From NCBI GenBank assembly GCA_002794785.1, contig NBBA01000018.1, positions 744,001 to 808,000 of the forward strand: a stretch of DNA of 64,000 bases. Direction: 5' to 3'. The first letter of the stretch is position 1, and every line of letters starts with the position of its first letter. The translations under genes were made by a program, and so were the position numbers. The notes beneath the pieces were generated by a model. It had not been told where the DNA came from, did no database searches, and was given only the letters and a program-made list of their open reading frames with translations. The DNA is from Coniferiporia sulphurascens. Its lineage: Eukaryota > Basidiomycota > Agaricomycetes > Hymenochaetales > Hymenochaetaceae. Below, one piece after another: positions 12,801 to 26,500 of this stretch.

Positions 12801-15800
12801 GGTTGGATCGGCCTAAGGATCATATGCACCCTTATCGCGAAGCGAAAGGACAAGCACAGTTTTTTTGCGGATTGAAACGATAATCCAGACTTAATCCGCC
12901 CTTCCAGGCACAAGGTATACAAATTTCTAACTCTCGTCGTAGTGAAGCTACAAGTGCAGGTAGTAGTTGGATCATCATTTCTGGGGTGAAGGCCCTGAGA
13001 ACAACCGCGGGCAATATCACGTAGAATGGAAGGTACTCGCTGATAACGGTTCTATCCGGATGGTTTCTCTTTGCGAACTGTTGGGGAAGGAAATGCAGTT
13101 CGGAGTCCAGACTTCGGGCAATACCGAGAGTTGAAGTAGTACTGCCATTAACGGCAAAATAATATGGTGGTAGCAACCCGAAATCGGTACGACAGTGTTT
13201 CTCCGCTATTTGCATCTCTTACAGGAGCTTTCGACTCATTCCAGTATTATGTGGTACTATGTACATAGCGTTCAGTCTCATCAAGTCGGAGCCGTCTTGA
13301 GCGTCAGAAGGGGGAGGGACTTGAAAAGAAATGATCATCTTGATGCTTTCTGAAAGTGATTTTGGTAGACGAAGCGCTCCGTTTAGCATCAGGAGGCTTG
13401 CAAAGATCCGTGGTAGACTGTATGCATTCCCCACATTTCGAAGAATGAAATCGAGGCTAGGTTTTTACACGTCCAGGTCCAGGTTTATAGCTTCGCGGAT
13501 CATGTAAATCAGCTATGAAAAACCGGGCGGCACGCCAGAGTGATACAAGACTGCTGCACATTTAGCGGACTGGTTCAGTAACCTGGATGCGGTTTTCAGA
13601 TAATTGAATGCAGATAAGAGTACAGCAGTGTACGGCAGTAATTGTATCCCAGACTCGTCTTCTAATCATTTACCTTCTAACAGTATGGACGCGTTATGCG
13701 GAAAGTTCTCCGAAGTCGGATTCCCCGGAGCCCGGACGCCCGGATTCGTTCGCTCAAGAGATTTTGCGTAAGCAATATCTGACGGGTGTAAGGCGACAAT
13801 CAGTTTTTGACAGGCATGAACGCTTATAAAACGTGTTGGACTTGGATGCGTATGGTTTTCGATAGTTGCCCTTGTTAGGCAAATTGAAGTGTTTAATAAC
13901 CAGAGCTGATAAGTAGGACAGAATAATCATGGCCAAAGGCCGTGCGGATCAATCGGCATAACGAACTGAATGAACGAGGCACGAGGGTGGGCCAAATTTT
14001 GTCTTCCGTAACTACATTGTATGCAGGAAGAGACCATTTGTGTAAAGGCACCACACAAGATCCGAACCGCCATTTAACAAAACAGGTGTTCTCCCTCCCG
14101 GGTCTGAATTCGGCAGACTATTTGATACTTCAATTTGGTAGTTATGATCCCTTATCTGCAGTAGTTTCTTGATCGCTCCAAGGGTACTAAACCCAGCGAC
14201 AACCTATTTCGTATTCATGGCTCTAGTAGGCAAAGGGCATGTAGCGGGCCCTACCTTCTAACTTTCCCAGAAAACACCGAAAGGAAAGTCCCATTCTTAT
14301 TTGGACAGCCCCATGGAGCTGTTTATTACTTGTCTCCGGGTGGCGGATAATCCTGATTCCTGCGCCTGATACATCACGGCTCCAGTTGTCGGTTGTCCTG
14401 CTCTTGAGTAGACTCTAGAGGTCACACGCACATACTCAAAAAGTGGTGAGTGTGGGTTAAGTATGTGTAGGCGCTTGGGCGCCAAATTCTGAGCATTTCC
14501 GAGGTGATCTACAAAGCTTCATTCGGGGCGAATGCCGCATTCAAGTTTAAAGCTGATTGGAACGTGTACGTAAGTGTATGTTACACCCCCTTACGAGAAA
14601 CCGGATACAAAAAAGACGCACCTTTTAGGCGAGTACCTCAAAAGTGAACACCTCCGCGCAATTTCACCGTAGCCAGGTAGAGGCGCATACTTCTTAAGGA
14701 TCAGCCCCAAACGGAGACCTCATTGGTTTGGACATTGCGCATCGACTCCGCGGGTTCATTGGTTTTTCTTGTACAGCTAATGTTTACCAAAGCCTCCGAC
14801 ATCGTAGGACAGACTCGGAGCTCCTCGCGTATTCGGAGCTGCAGAGTCGACTGTATATAAGGGGTGTTCTTCGAGTCCGAAACCTTTACTTCCAGTCATA
14901 AATCGGGGCGTCGTCTTCCCAACGCCTCTGGGAGGGAAAGGGGTGAGTTACGGGCTTATCCGCGTTCGGAGACTGTCTGAACTAAGAAAATGCCTGCATG
15001 AATCCACAGATATTTGTCATGGAAGGCGAGACAACAGCAACGTGGCGTTATTTTTCGCTCATTTCCTCCAAGATACTCGGCCCATCAGTACCGGGCGGTG
15101 GGAGTGTCTCCTTACCCTGCGTTCGGTTTCTATGATTCCCGGAGAAGTAGGGACAAATCGCCAGAGCGAGGGCGATGGTGTCGGCCAAACATAGCTCGGA
15201 GTGCCAGTGGGTCATTGCTGCGCAGTTTTGAGATACAACCCATCAGCGGCAAATGGAGCTACGCCAAAGTCCGGATAAACCAGCTGCACCAGAACAGCGA
15301 CAAGTGTTGATGACCTCGAAGCGGTTTATATTGAATGCAAATAATTTAAGATGTTATCACGTAACGCATGTGCAGAGCTTTGTCCGCCATAGCCGCATTA
15401 GAATCTTGTTCGAATATGTATCGAACAGATCCGAGCACTGTCATTTTGATGGTGATCTGTTTTGGGGCGTGTACTGAATGTGTTGAGTGCAGAATGAGTG
15501 CTGTGGTGCGGCACAGCAGTAGCCTTGAGCTCCCGTATCCGGGCGTTGCAGATTAATTTTTCGCCAAAAGTGTGGTGCAAGCCAAGAATGGTGTCCAAGC
15601 TTATATGGAGCCCTTAAGTAGTCCCCGAAGGCTGAAGTGGTGGAGCATACAAGATGGCCGCACAGTTCGATTGCGCGGGTAATGTGTGGGGTTACGACGG
15701 TGTTCGTGCCTCAAGGCCAAAGTGAAACAAGGCGCTGCAGTTGATAAAGGAGCTCTGAGAAGCAAAAGGGGGGTACGATTGAGCGCGAGCAATGTAATCA

Positions 15801-16515
15801 GTTAGTTGCATTGGGGATTTCGAGTACTGTTGCTACTATTGCCCGTTTGCGTAAACGAAACGCCGCAACTGCCACTTCTTCAAAGAGCTCGCTCGATCAA
15901 GAATGAGCACAAAGACGCTCGACCCAAAAAATGGAAGCAGGGCAGTAATGCAAGATCCGTTCAATGGGCTTGGTGTGGATTCCGTTAAGAGTCTGCGAAA
16001 GGCTGTGGATTGCATGCGAAAAAAGTTTCTAGGCTCGGACTCATTATGACATTGTGACTCGGACCCGTGATCGCATGGGAAACGGACCGTATGTTCTTGC
16101 GAGCGGACGCACTACGCACAACTACTGATATCCTTTTGGGTGTTACGCCGTGTACGTGAGTTCACGTCCTTGGAAAACGCTGGCTGGAAAACATGGGGCA
16201 ACTAGTGAAAGCGCTACCGACACTTGGAATCGGTAGTCAGTCATTTCTCATCACGTGATTCGCCAAGGTTCCTATGGACGCGTGAATTAGATTGAAGTAA
16301 CTCAGACTTAGCTAGATACTACAACGCGGCAACTGCTAGAACGGAATGGAACTAATTTAAATAAACGGACGAGATAGAAAATAACGAAGAGTAATAACGG
16401 AGATTTGTAAACGAGCGAAGTTCGTGCGAATAGCACGAGTATCCAGTCCAGTCCGAGTGCTCCGTGAGCGATAATGATAATGTAACCAGCCTGCAGAACT
16501 CTAGCATATCCTTTA
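9838..16515. other. 6.7-kb stretch without a supportable gene
   Basis: Frames here are open for at most about 130 codons on either strand, with no recognisable motif and no chain of splice-compatible exons that I could find. Minus-strand frames at 13434-13219, 13215-12832 and 12922-12611 follow one another and may be a decayed gene, but I cannot name them. A promoter-like TATATAAGGGG occurs near 14853, downstream of a segment starting TGTTACACCCCC at 14579. Together they could be part of a lone retroelement LTR, but no second copy is visible. Confidence 0.45.
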
Positions 16516-19129
16516 TCAATCTGTGACAAGCGAGGCACCGCCTTTGTCAACAACAAGTCTAATCCGATCGCCACTGGATACATCCTTGAACTGAGCCAGG
16601 GGAATTAGGTGTGCAAATTAACATCACGAGATTGCAGCAGAGTGAAAGACCATGGATACGTACGGTCAGTTCTCTAGTGCGATGCAAGCTTTCAATCTCA
16701 TCTACGCGGTCGCGCACGTTATCAAGGAGGTCGTCGAACCCTGGCGTTTCGACGACTTCCCTCGCAGCTTGCAGGAGGACCATCGAATCTGGACGGACGT
16801 TGTAATTCACCTAAAATGGCGTTTCGTGAGTTTGATGCCGCATACCGGCCAACACGAAGACCATTGTCTCAAAAACGCACGTCTATAGAGATGATGTTGC
16901 TTCGATCAAGGTCTAATGGTTGATCGAGTGAGGGAGTCATTCATGAAGGGTAGCGAGGGCAACTAACCATCAATGAAGTCCGTCCGTGTCATAAGCTGTC
17001 TAGCCTTATCCTTTAAAAAATGAGGTTCAAGGGCTGTGACAGACACTAGAACCAAGCACTCACATACGACACGTACGGAAGGAAGAAGTCGTTAAGTTCG
17101 TCTTCTTTGTGCGCGCCGTTCTGTTCGTGTTCCTTGTACAGTCTCACAAACTCGCGCAGAAGTAGCCACGAACACGAGCTCCATTTTTGCTGTCATCGGC
17201 CAAGGCCGTCAGCCATTTCGCTTCCGAGCGCGCTGCAAAAATGTGGCCCACCTCGTCCATGACATCATCATCGTGATCTGGAATGAGCCCTATCTGACTA
17301 AGTAGCCAACCTTTTTCCTTTTGCACCATGTCCTGTGCAAAAGCGAGAATGTTATCCGATTTTATTGCCTTACCGATGAAAGACAGACGTCCGCCTATGT
17401 ACGAGAGAGCTTTTCTGAACGTCTCTTCATTCTCGGGGGGTTTATTCGGGTGTTCAGTAGTCTGCATGTACGGACGACGGAGTCGACGCGCGGCTTGCAA
17501 TGCCTCATTACGGTCAAGGTCGAAAATGGAGAGCGTCATCATGCGACTCGCAGACTTGCCTTGATACAACCACTTACTCAGAATGAAATGCTTATATGAG
17601 AGGCACTGAAAACTCACGCATCACAAGGAAGGGCCAGAAGTCGTCCCTAAGTCATACATTGAGATAAGGACACATAGAAGTATACTCAAAACTTAACCGT
17701 ACGTGGTGAATACCATCGTCATAATTCCTGGGTAAAAATACATTTTAAGCCACGTGGAGTCTTAAAAAAAGTCATATCGTAGGGACATACTGCTCTCGGC
17801 CCAAGACTCGGCACGCTGCTGCAATTGAAGAAGCATGTTTCTCCCTTCATCCGTATGTTGGAAGAAATGCACATTATTAAATATGAGAACTAGAGGTCGT
17901 CCCGTTTTCCTTGCTCGACGCAAAGCGATTTTCTCAAGTTTGTTCAAGGCTATTGGTACTTTTCCTGAATAAAACGATCTTAACGTGAGACGTCCGGTGC
18001 TCACCTCGCTCGATATCCAAGGGGGGTCCACCTGGAATGACATATTAATACAGATCGAAACATTGTCCAAAAATAAAGCACATCACTGACCTTCACGAGG
18101 GTCCCGTCTTTGAAACAAACCGGTTTGTGTGTCCTCGTTAAACTCGTAGTTCAAAGCCCTTCCAAGGCGCAAACGAAAGACTTCCATGTCAGGATGCGCA
18201 TCGCAAACTGAGACGCCCTCAGCATTAACCTTTGTCATAGCATCAAAAATCATGGTTGTCTTTCCCGTCCCCTTTAACATATAAATAATAAATAAATTAC
18301 GAAAGAAATCGGCACAAAATCGACTTACTTTTGACCCAAGCAGCATCCAATAATAACCTTTCTCCTGACCTGAGACGATGCGATCCACCAAGTCTTGCTC
18401 TCTTCGGCGGAGATGCTTGATTTCATGGTCCTGGCCGTCCAGTACATCTCCGCTTTTCGCGTGCGAGGCAACATCAAGGGCTGGATCATACCCAGCATCG
18501 AAGGCCTTCTCCATCTGCAAACCAGGCATTAAACCAGGTCAAACACTTGACAACATTAAAGCCGTCCTTACTTTTACGAGCACATTCCATTTGTACCAAT
18601 TGATATAGGCCACTCCGCCTAAGAACACTGTGCGACCACCGGTTCTTATTCAGCCAAACGTGAAGAGACACCGAGACTGACCCATGCCCAACCCAATGAA
18701 CGTCGTCAACGCTGCATCGAAGAGTGGTGTCCTCGTGATTGGGAACAATCCGCCTCCGCCTGAGCTTCCCGAGCCCCCGGGGCTGCCAGGGTAGGCCACG
18801 GGGAGAGTGAGGTTCTCGTATTGTGAACCCTCCTCGTCCTCGCCTTCGACCCTTTTCACCGGCTTCGAACGTGCTTCGTTCTTCATTCCATCCGGAGGAT
18901 TCGCCGGCCGTTGTCCACTTTGAGTCGAAGCAAACCGAGCCCACGTCGCCGTCGGCACAGCGAGGTGCGAGGCAGACCTGCAATCGAGGCACGTCCTTCT
19001 ACAGCCAGAATCTGAATGAGTGGCGTGGACGACGCAAGGTCGAAGGCTTGTCGAGACACGACCGGCGCATGTGGCGGCTTTTGCTGTACGACAGACGCGG
19101 GCTGAGAAGTTCTGAACGAGTGGACGCAT
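16516..19129 (-). CDS. Mitochondrial-type AAA+ ATPase with N-terminal membrane anchor, 14 exons, about 618 aa
   Basis: Exons, 5' to 3': 19129-18682, 18627-18572, 18514-18329, 18271-18091, 18031-18005, 17964-17791, 17727-17703, 17646-17618, 17559-17252, 17189-17064, 17010-16968, 16912-16881, 16810-16664, 16590-16516; all GT-AG and in phase. The N-terminus is Arg/Ala/Ser-rich without acidic residues for about 50 positions, like a mitochondrial targeting signal. A hydrophobic segment (about 137-160: TTFIGLGMVFLGGVAYI) suggests an inner-membrane anchor. Walker A is GSKGTGKTT (228-236). The Walker B region reads RPLVLIFNNVHFF (323-335), with Asn-Asn where acidic residues are usual. VFTTDDFWPFLVMRK and MTLSIFDLDRNEA follow, and the last ~130 residues probably form the C-terminal winged helix of this fungal family. 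I recognise it as a fungal AAA protein of unknown substrate. Five exons are 25-43 nt. ATG 19129 follows an in-frame GTG. Confidence 0.85.
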
Positions 19130-22100
19130 CACACAGATCTACTGGAGAGCAAAGCCAACAGCTTGCTTGGGCACCATAACGTGCCAAGAGAACGCCTAGC
19201 CGCGAACACAGCCTACGCGATTTTCGGCCTCGCCGCCCTTGATGACGGCCGCCGTGTCTTTGCGACGGCCCATGCTGCAGTCGTGCATGTCGAGCAATTA
19301 ATTCCAAAATTTATTGCTCGCACTTAGAAGTCGTCTCCGCTTTTCGCATTTTCGCATTCTCTCCGAGTGTGTTTGCGGTTTCAGCATAACGTCACCATGC
19401 TGGTTGGGTGACGATTAATATTGACTCTCGCACCAGCACCGAGCGCTCGAACGCACTAGGACCGCATAACCTCGCAATTCAGCCGATCACACGTACAATC
19501 GTACCTGCCGCACGTATCAGGAAACGATTTGCTCAGAACTGGCCTACCTCGTGCGAGAAAATCGCGTGTCCATCTATGTATACACGCTAATTTAAAGGTA
19601 TGTGCCAGATGTGGACTGTTCTCTCTCACTTCTGCAATCGCCAAATGGCAGTCTCTTCGGACATCTGCGGTCATTCCTCCCAACGTTAACCCGCTTCACA
19701 TGCATTTGCTTCCGTCGGACCACGTCTCGTCGAAGCAAACAGGAAGGCAGTGCTCTTCGTCTCTACCCACCGCCCTGACTCGAAAGTCTCCACGCTAAAC
19801 AATCCGCATCATGTTCCTCATTTGTGTTTGAAATCCGCAGCACTCCTATTCTCTTCGGCTCGCGCGCGCGCTTTTCAACAATACATTGTAATCGAAACAA
19901 GAAGCAAGATATATCACGCTCGCACAGCCTGCAATGTTTGCTAACAATGGAGCCAGATATTGCACGTCTGCCGAATGCAGGGAGCTGCGGTACATCGCGA
20001 ATACATTCTCCACCTGATGAGAAGCCACCTTCAAAGGCTGTTCCTTGCGCCGCAACCTCTGCCAATCTGACTCCTAAAACGTAGGCGCCCCAGACGAATC
20101 CGCGAAACTGGCGTCTACATCCAGCGAACATCTTGCTCCATAACGAAGAATAGGCAGCTCTATGCACATTCAGCCGAGGCATCACCCCTAGCCCCTTAAC
20201 ACTAAGTCAACGAAGTTTTGTCCGTACCCATCTCAACCTAGACTCCAGGATCACTAGGGGCATACTCCTGATGCGGTGGTCGATCGGTGCCAAGACCCCA
20301 GACTTTTGTATCGGCAGATATGACTCCCCGAGGCCTGTAGGACGCAATCGGACAAACTAGGAAGCAATTACCAGACTGACGACGACGTCACGTATTGCTT
20401 TGCAAATAACCCGAGAAGTGGACGCAGATACGACAAGTTCCCTTTTTTGGCCAATCTATTCTGGAAGCTGCCGATGTTCTAGCTCAGCTGTAAATTTCGA
20501 GTCCCTCCACTGGTATTGATTTGTGGGGGTTCTTCTTTTTTTGCTTCTGCGCGATGGGTCGGAGGGTTTCTTGTTGTTCTCTTATATGACGCAGCGCCTG
20601 CGGTTGCGATGCGTGAATAATGCGGAATCAGCTAAATCCTGCTGCTTGAACTTGAATAGGTGCGCATCACAGAGATTTTAGCCAGCTATCGCGGCTGCTG
20701 AACGATTCTGTACCCTGAAGATAAGTTTACGTACATGGGCTCCTTTTCCCAGGTATTGCATCTCAATTCTAGCGAGGGCCGCACACGTTTCCCAGCCCAC
20801 ACAGTTTTTTGAAGGACTTCTCCAATGTGGGACTCGGCACACAAACACACGCCAGATTGTGAGCGCCTATGGTGCATTCAACTAGAATCTCCCACATGCG
20901 TCAGTGATTATGGCCTAATGGAATCATCCCCCTCTTGAGTAAGTATTGCGGCGCCACGCATCGAAGAAAACTTCCGAAAGGGTTAGCATGGCGTAGGACC
21001 TGATTCTGCGATATGACGCCGCATTGTTCCGCGTGACGACCGGTTTGTTTGGGGGTTCTTCTCTGGATGGGGATCCTAACCTCAAACGGCCATTTGATAT
21101 TGTAAGTACAAGAATGACCTGTATCATAGCCCGTTTTTGTGGCTGGGGGTTTATTCGAAATATCCAGGGCAGCTCGTAGGTATTGATTTCGGCCCGGACC
21201 AATATACGTGCAGTGGGTAGCCGGGAGCCCTCAGTTGATAGAGTTGTTGAAGCAAGCGCCCAATAGGCGCCGGGATAATTGAAGGCACAGCCAGTGATCG
21301 CTTTCGGAGATAAGATGATTGTCAGTGCCGGTACTACTGGTAGTAGAGGAGGACATTACGGGAAGACAACAGAAGAGGCCCCCGTCACGGACGCCCGACG
21401 GTTACACATACTATACGTATTCAGCAACTTGCTCTTGTGCACGTACGACCTTGATAGCAGTGCGCCTAGCAGCAGCATCAGTCAGGGCTAGATCCCCGGA
21501 CTCTTGTGGAAAAAGTCGTAGTATGTTCTTCTGAACTGGCAGATTCGCGAATATGGAGACTCTACAGATGCGATGCGCAAGAAGCAAAATCCCACTACAG
21601 CACTGAAGAGTATCATTCCCGCTTAACACCTTTAACACCCGCAAGTGGAACTTTAAACACAGAGGCGCCAGGGGGCGCCTAAAAGGTAATACAACAAGCG
21701 CTGGTATGATAGATATCTCGTAATAATGGGGAAGACCCAGCGTCAATCCCGATCTCCTAATACACAAGAACCGCGAGCGTCATAGGCGATCAGCAGCACG
21801 TGCGCATCAATATTGGCGCCTGTAGGGCCGTAGCACTGCAGGTTTACCTCAAGCTCAAGCGCCCGCCACGCCGCATGGTCGGCGCTGGTATCCGAGTCAG
21901 TCGTACCCGCGTCTGACCACTCGTCTTGCTGGGAAGAAGAAAGGCAAATGGGGAAAATATACTTTCAGGATCGATCTTGTTCGTCTGATGATCGTTTTTG
22001 TGCATCTCCTCGATACCGTTGACTTCAAGTTGAACAAGGCTGTGCTGTGTACAAGGACTCACGGGGCTCCTTGTTGGCTGTGCTCAGCGCGGTATGCATA

Positions 22101-22614
22101 CTGTATGTGGTGTATCCCTTGACTTCGACTCGCTAAGAAGGCAAATGTATGCACAAGCGAGACGAGTACGCAGGAACGGCTAGATCTTGTTCGTGATGGG
22201 ATCAGGCCCCCATGTAACAGTGTATCTCAGAATCCTAAGAGCTGTATGTACCTGTAAGCGTAATCCGCTTCTATCGGCTCTGATGCGCTATTGCACAGAC
22301 CACCGCCGAGAGGCGTTCGATCAACGGAAAGAGAAATCTACATGGCCAGAGCGGAAAGAGCGGCCATCGGGCCGCATCAGGACCCGTAAGTGAGCGGCCA
22401 TTCTAACCTCCAGTAGGCGAGCACGAATATGGGCGGTAGATGGCTTTTTTTTAATGCAAGAGAACTTGGGACAGTCATGGATGCATATTATTTTTAAGAT
22501 GCTCGACATGCTGTATCAACGTTTTGTTCGCCTCTTAGAAGACTCGCCAGTGGCAGCGCAGAACAGGTGTTACAGAAGCTAGTACGGAGCGATTACTCCG
22601 AAGCCAAAAACGTT

Positions 22615-22637
22615 CCATGTACATGTACAGTACATGG
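22615..22637. repeat. Short inverted repeat
   Basis: The arms CCATGTAC and GTACATGG are perfect reverse complements separated by 7 nt (ATGTACA), itself rich in the same tetramers. It could be a hairpin or a dimeric protein site. No gene start lies close by. Confidence 0.7.
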
Positions 22638-23508
22638 AAGTTGTTTCGGAGTCGGGCCGCGTATGGGGCAGAGTTACTAGGTCCGCAACGACTCACCCAA
22701 CAGTGTGCTCAGATCACAAAAGACAAAATGGTACTGATACACAGAAGAACTGATACTAATAGGCCGTTCTTGTCGGTGGTGACATCAAATACGAAAGTTT
22801 AGAGTCCCGCCGGGTTTCATCCAGTCTGAGATCAGGTTTCCAGATGCCGATTGTCGCCGACTTGGACTCGGGCAAGATATCCGGGAGTTGTAACGATCAG
22901 AGGTAACAGGCGTCCACTCCCCGAGCGCCGCCAGATACACACATCCGAATTGGCATCCAGTCCGAGGCTCAAGGGCTCCGCGAGTTTGGGAGTCCGGGAA
23001 TATCGACTCACGGAATCTTCCGAGAAGACACTTACGTCACTATCGGAGTTTTATCGGACTTGACGACATTCGTGTTTTTACCTCCCGTGATGCTCGCAGT
23101 AGGACAAACGATGTCGCTCCGCGCCCATCTGGGTAGTGAATACGTTCAGCGAAGGAAACATAAAATTGAGAAAGATGAAGAAGAAAAATTGAAGCTCTGA
23201 CTCGGCTTGTCTGAGACCTTTTTTGTCTACGGTCGGAAGTCTAGTCGACGGGAAACATGATGGTGACTTGAACAATGGCCGTCGGGCTTTCCTGGGTTAA
23301 CTTTGATATGAAACCCGAACACTCCTTTGAATCCCGGTCAGCGCGCACCACAAAGTGCGAAAACAGTACCTATCTAGAGTTATAGAACACTTCACCTCGG
23401 CGACGCTCAACCTTCACGGGGGCTGGGCATCATCACCTGGGAGTCCGCGGACTAGAGCGGGCCAGTGAATCTTGTGCAACAGGCAAGGCCGGCGACGTAC
23501 GATGGAAG

Positions 23509-23519
23509 CCCCCCCCCCC
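23509..23519. repeat. Poly-C tract (11)
   Basis: A run of eleven C residues in non-coding DNA. Similar tracts occur at 26385-26394 (10 C), 26432-26440 (9 G), 28081-28091 (11 C) and 31813-31824 (12 G), all within an 8.3-kb interval. Confidence 0.9.
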
Positions 23520-26500
23520 GGAGCACTGTGCGCACGAGACCGCAAACATCAAAGAAGCCGAGGAGGTCTTTTGCCTATGGTTTGTTGGCTGTGTGCGGCG
23601 TTTCTTGCTTGCTTTTGGGCCTCGGAACATCATAAGGCCCTGAATTTTGCTTCGCGTTCATATCTTGATGGCGAGTCGGGTTCTCCATGTGCGGAAATGA
23701 AGACTAGGATGTTAATTTAGAAAAGCAGGTCTTCCTGGTCACTGGGCCCTTCGGGCCTAGCTGGTCATTCCAACCAAATAGGCCATCTACACAGGTTTCC
23801 GTCTCCCTCAGCACAACAATATGCCCAATTTTGCAGGAACAGCAGCTGATATTAATCAATGTCCAGTTTTATGAGTACAGCAGAAGTCTGAAGGAACTGA
23901 GACGCTCATACTGTGTGTGTCCATGTGAGACCAGCCGTGCCCCGCAGGACAGCCACTTCATTCCTCCATTTGGGTCCAAAGCTCCGGACTATTCACAAGC
24001 AAATGCGTTGTCGCTTCAACTTGGGCCAAGTCAAGTGCCATAGAATGTCGGGGGCTCTATATATAGCAAAAAGCTATCTGCTAGACAATGTATGACTCGC
24101 CGCTCGTCGGAAGTTGGGCCCTGCCGCACGATGACAATGAACGGCACTGGGAATTCCCTTCCAAAAATAAGAGAAAGGCGGAGGATTAACTGGGCATTTA
24201 ATATTTGCCTGATGATTGTCGCGATCTGATGCTTTTGACGTTTGGCAAGCGGGGTTTCCTGGTTTGGACTGCGATTATAATAGTCATCATTCGCTATGGC
24301 GTCGCAAACGCGAACGATATTATTGTTATCTAAGCGAACCGGAGCGGTGATAATTAACTCACCTTACAAAATTGTCGACTACTCTACGCTATATTGCGTA
24401 GTAACGGGGAGACACTGCCGATTGTTTCGTCCACCCGAGTATCCACTTTCTTATCGTACAGCAGCCTGAGCGGCATGCGCGGGGCCTTTTCCGGACATGA
24501 CCAATTCTTTCCTCCATTAGCAACACAAACTGACCGAATCGGACGGAGAGCAGAGCGCAGTAGAGATGACGAGGGAGCATCCGCCTGCGAAGGTTCCTGG
24601 CGTCTGACAGTGAAGTCAACTGCGAGCCTTGTTGTGGGAAACTTCGAAACGCGGGAGTACTGTTTGAGACACACGGTTCATCATTCGGTTTTTATCAGCA
24701 CGCTAGCGACTTCCAGTCATTCCTGTCGGAGACTAGTTGTTTGACTAACGTTCCTAACAGACACGTTTTCAGGACTCGGTCATAAATTCGTATATACCAG
24801 AGCCCATAGCGGAACGAAGCAAGCTTGGAGGGGACGCCGCGATACCAATTCAAGCCTAGCAACGAAGTCTCGGCTTATTGTAGACGCCAGGAGGGGCGCG
24901 TCTAGCGTCTGTCTGCGGCCGTGCAGCTGCAGAAAAATAGCGTCGGAGAGCCGAGTCATAATGAAGAGCCAAATTAGATGCCCGCCTGCTGCTGCTGCTG
25001 TAAAGGAGGCGCCCGTCGGCACGCGTATGAGCCCTCGATCACGGCACCATCCGCGGTGATTCCGTGCATCAAAGGCACGAAGCAGGGTAAGGGAGAAAAA
25101 GGAATGGAATCGTGAAAAAGCGAATCACAAGGAGTGGAAGGGCGCATAGCAAAGGATGACGGTCCGGATAGTATATTTGTTCGGGTGGCTCACGAACTGT
25201 ACGGTATAGCCGCTGCTTTCCTGACCCCCTCTAAGTTTTTCCTTTTTTCTGATAGAAGTTGCGCAAAAGTCGTATAGGCATGCTTGAAGTTCCGAGAGTG
25301 CACCGTGCACACCGCTGAGTATATATAGACACATTTTCACACTTGGTAACATCAATTTTCTGCTGGAGCCCGACGTTGTGGGGGCGCAAAAAGACTTGCC
25401 CCTTTTACCTGAGCGCGGGTTGAAATTGAGCGTATTTACTGATGCACGTTTCGGGGAGCTAAACATTGGCGTTTTCTGTCAGAATAGTGTAGTGGCGAAT
25501 GGGGATATTGAAGACCTCCGGTAAAAATTCCCGGGGGAGCGCCGAAATCAGGAAGAACAGAGTACAAAGAATATCCGCTGAGCTTTCTTCCCATGCTTGG
25601 ACGTACGGTCAGAACATGGGCCACGATTTAGCCACGTTTTATGGGTTCTGTGATCCTCGGCTGACCTCGTTGGTAGAGCCGCCTGCCATAATCGGCGGAG
25701 AGTTTAATGATTCGTTGCTCTCCATTCCATAAACGGCTTAAATCATTACGTAAAGCTGCACGTGTCCGGATTTAGACAATTAAGGTTGCCCGTCTCAGTT
25801 CAATTCACAGGTGAAGTGACGGACGCAAATCGAATCTTTTGGAATTTGAACATTGGTCTCCTTCTTTATCATTCAATGTGCAGTCCTTGGAGACGCAGGC
25901 TTCGTCTTGGAAACGACCTCGATAAACATGCGCGCGATATTTTTTCCTTCTGCTTCTGCGGGGAATTAGTCTTAATGCATTTCGAACGATTCTATGAGAA
26001 CGCCTCGTGCCGCACAATGCCTCGTTTTAACCTTCTCGCCGTACGCGAGTCAGCCGCTTTCCTTTGGCGGCCCCCTTCAATTACATTCTCCCACTACGAC
26101 TAGCGCTTCACGTCCCCCTCCCAGTCACCTGTTTAATGAGCGCCACCATCCCCGTCTCACCTCCATCAGAGCAGGGGAGGCTCGATGCTAGTGGCACCAG
26201 TCACGGTACAGCAGCACTACAAGTGTGGCTTAGCGCCTAACGCGCGTAACTGGGACGCCCAGGCCCGGCCGGCGGGTAATCTGGTCACTGTTAGGACCAT
26301 TCGTCAGATCAGCGTCGTTCCCGATCGCTGATAGCCTGCGCTGCCGTCCGCCGTGCAGGCAACCGTTCATAAATACTGTAGCAGCCCCCCCCCCTTGGTG
26401 CCTGGGCGAGAGGCACTTTGGGATGCAACGTGGGGGGGGGCTGGGTGCGCGTGAACGGACCATGTTCCTATGTTTCGATCGGGGCTTTCCTTTTTCTGTT

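Noticed and set aside
19763..20185. 140-codon open frame on the minus strand
   Set aside because: An antiparallel frame is also open and neither has a family signature.
25660..25705. tRNA-like D-arm and anticodon stem (TTGGTAGAGC...)
   Set aside because: No T-arm with GTTCGA follows and the acceptor stem does not pair.
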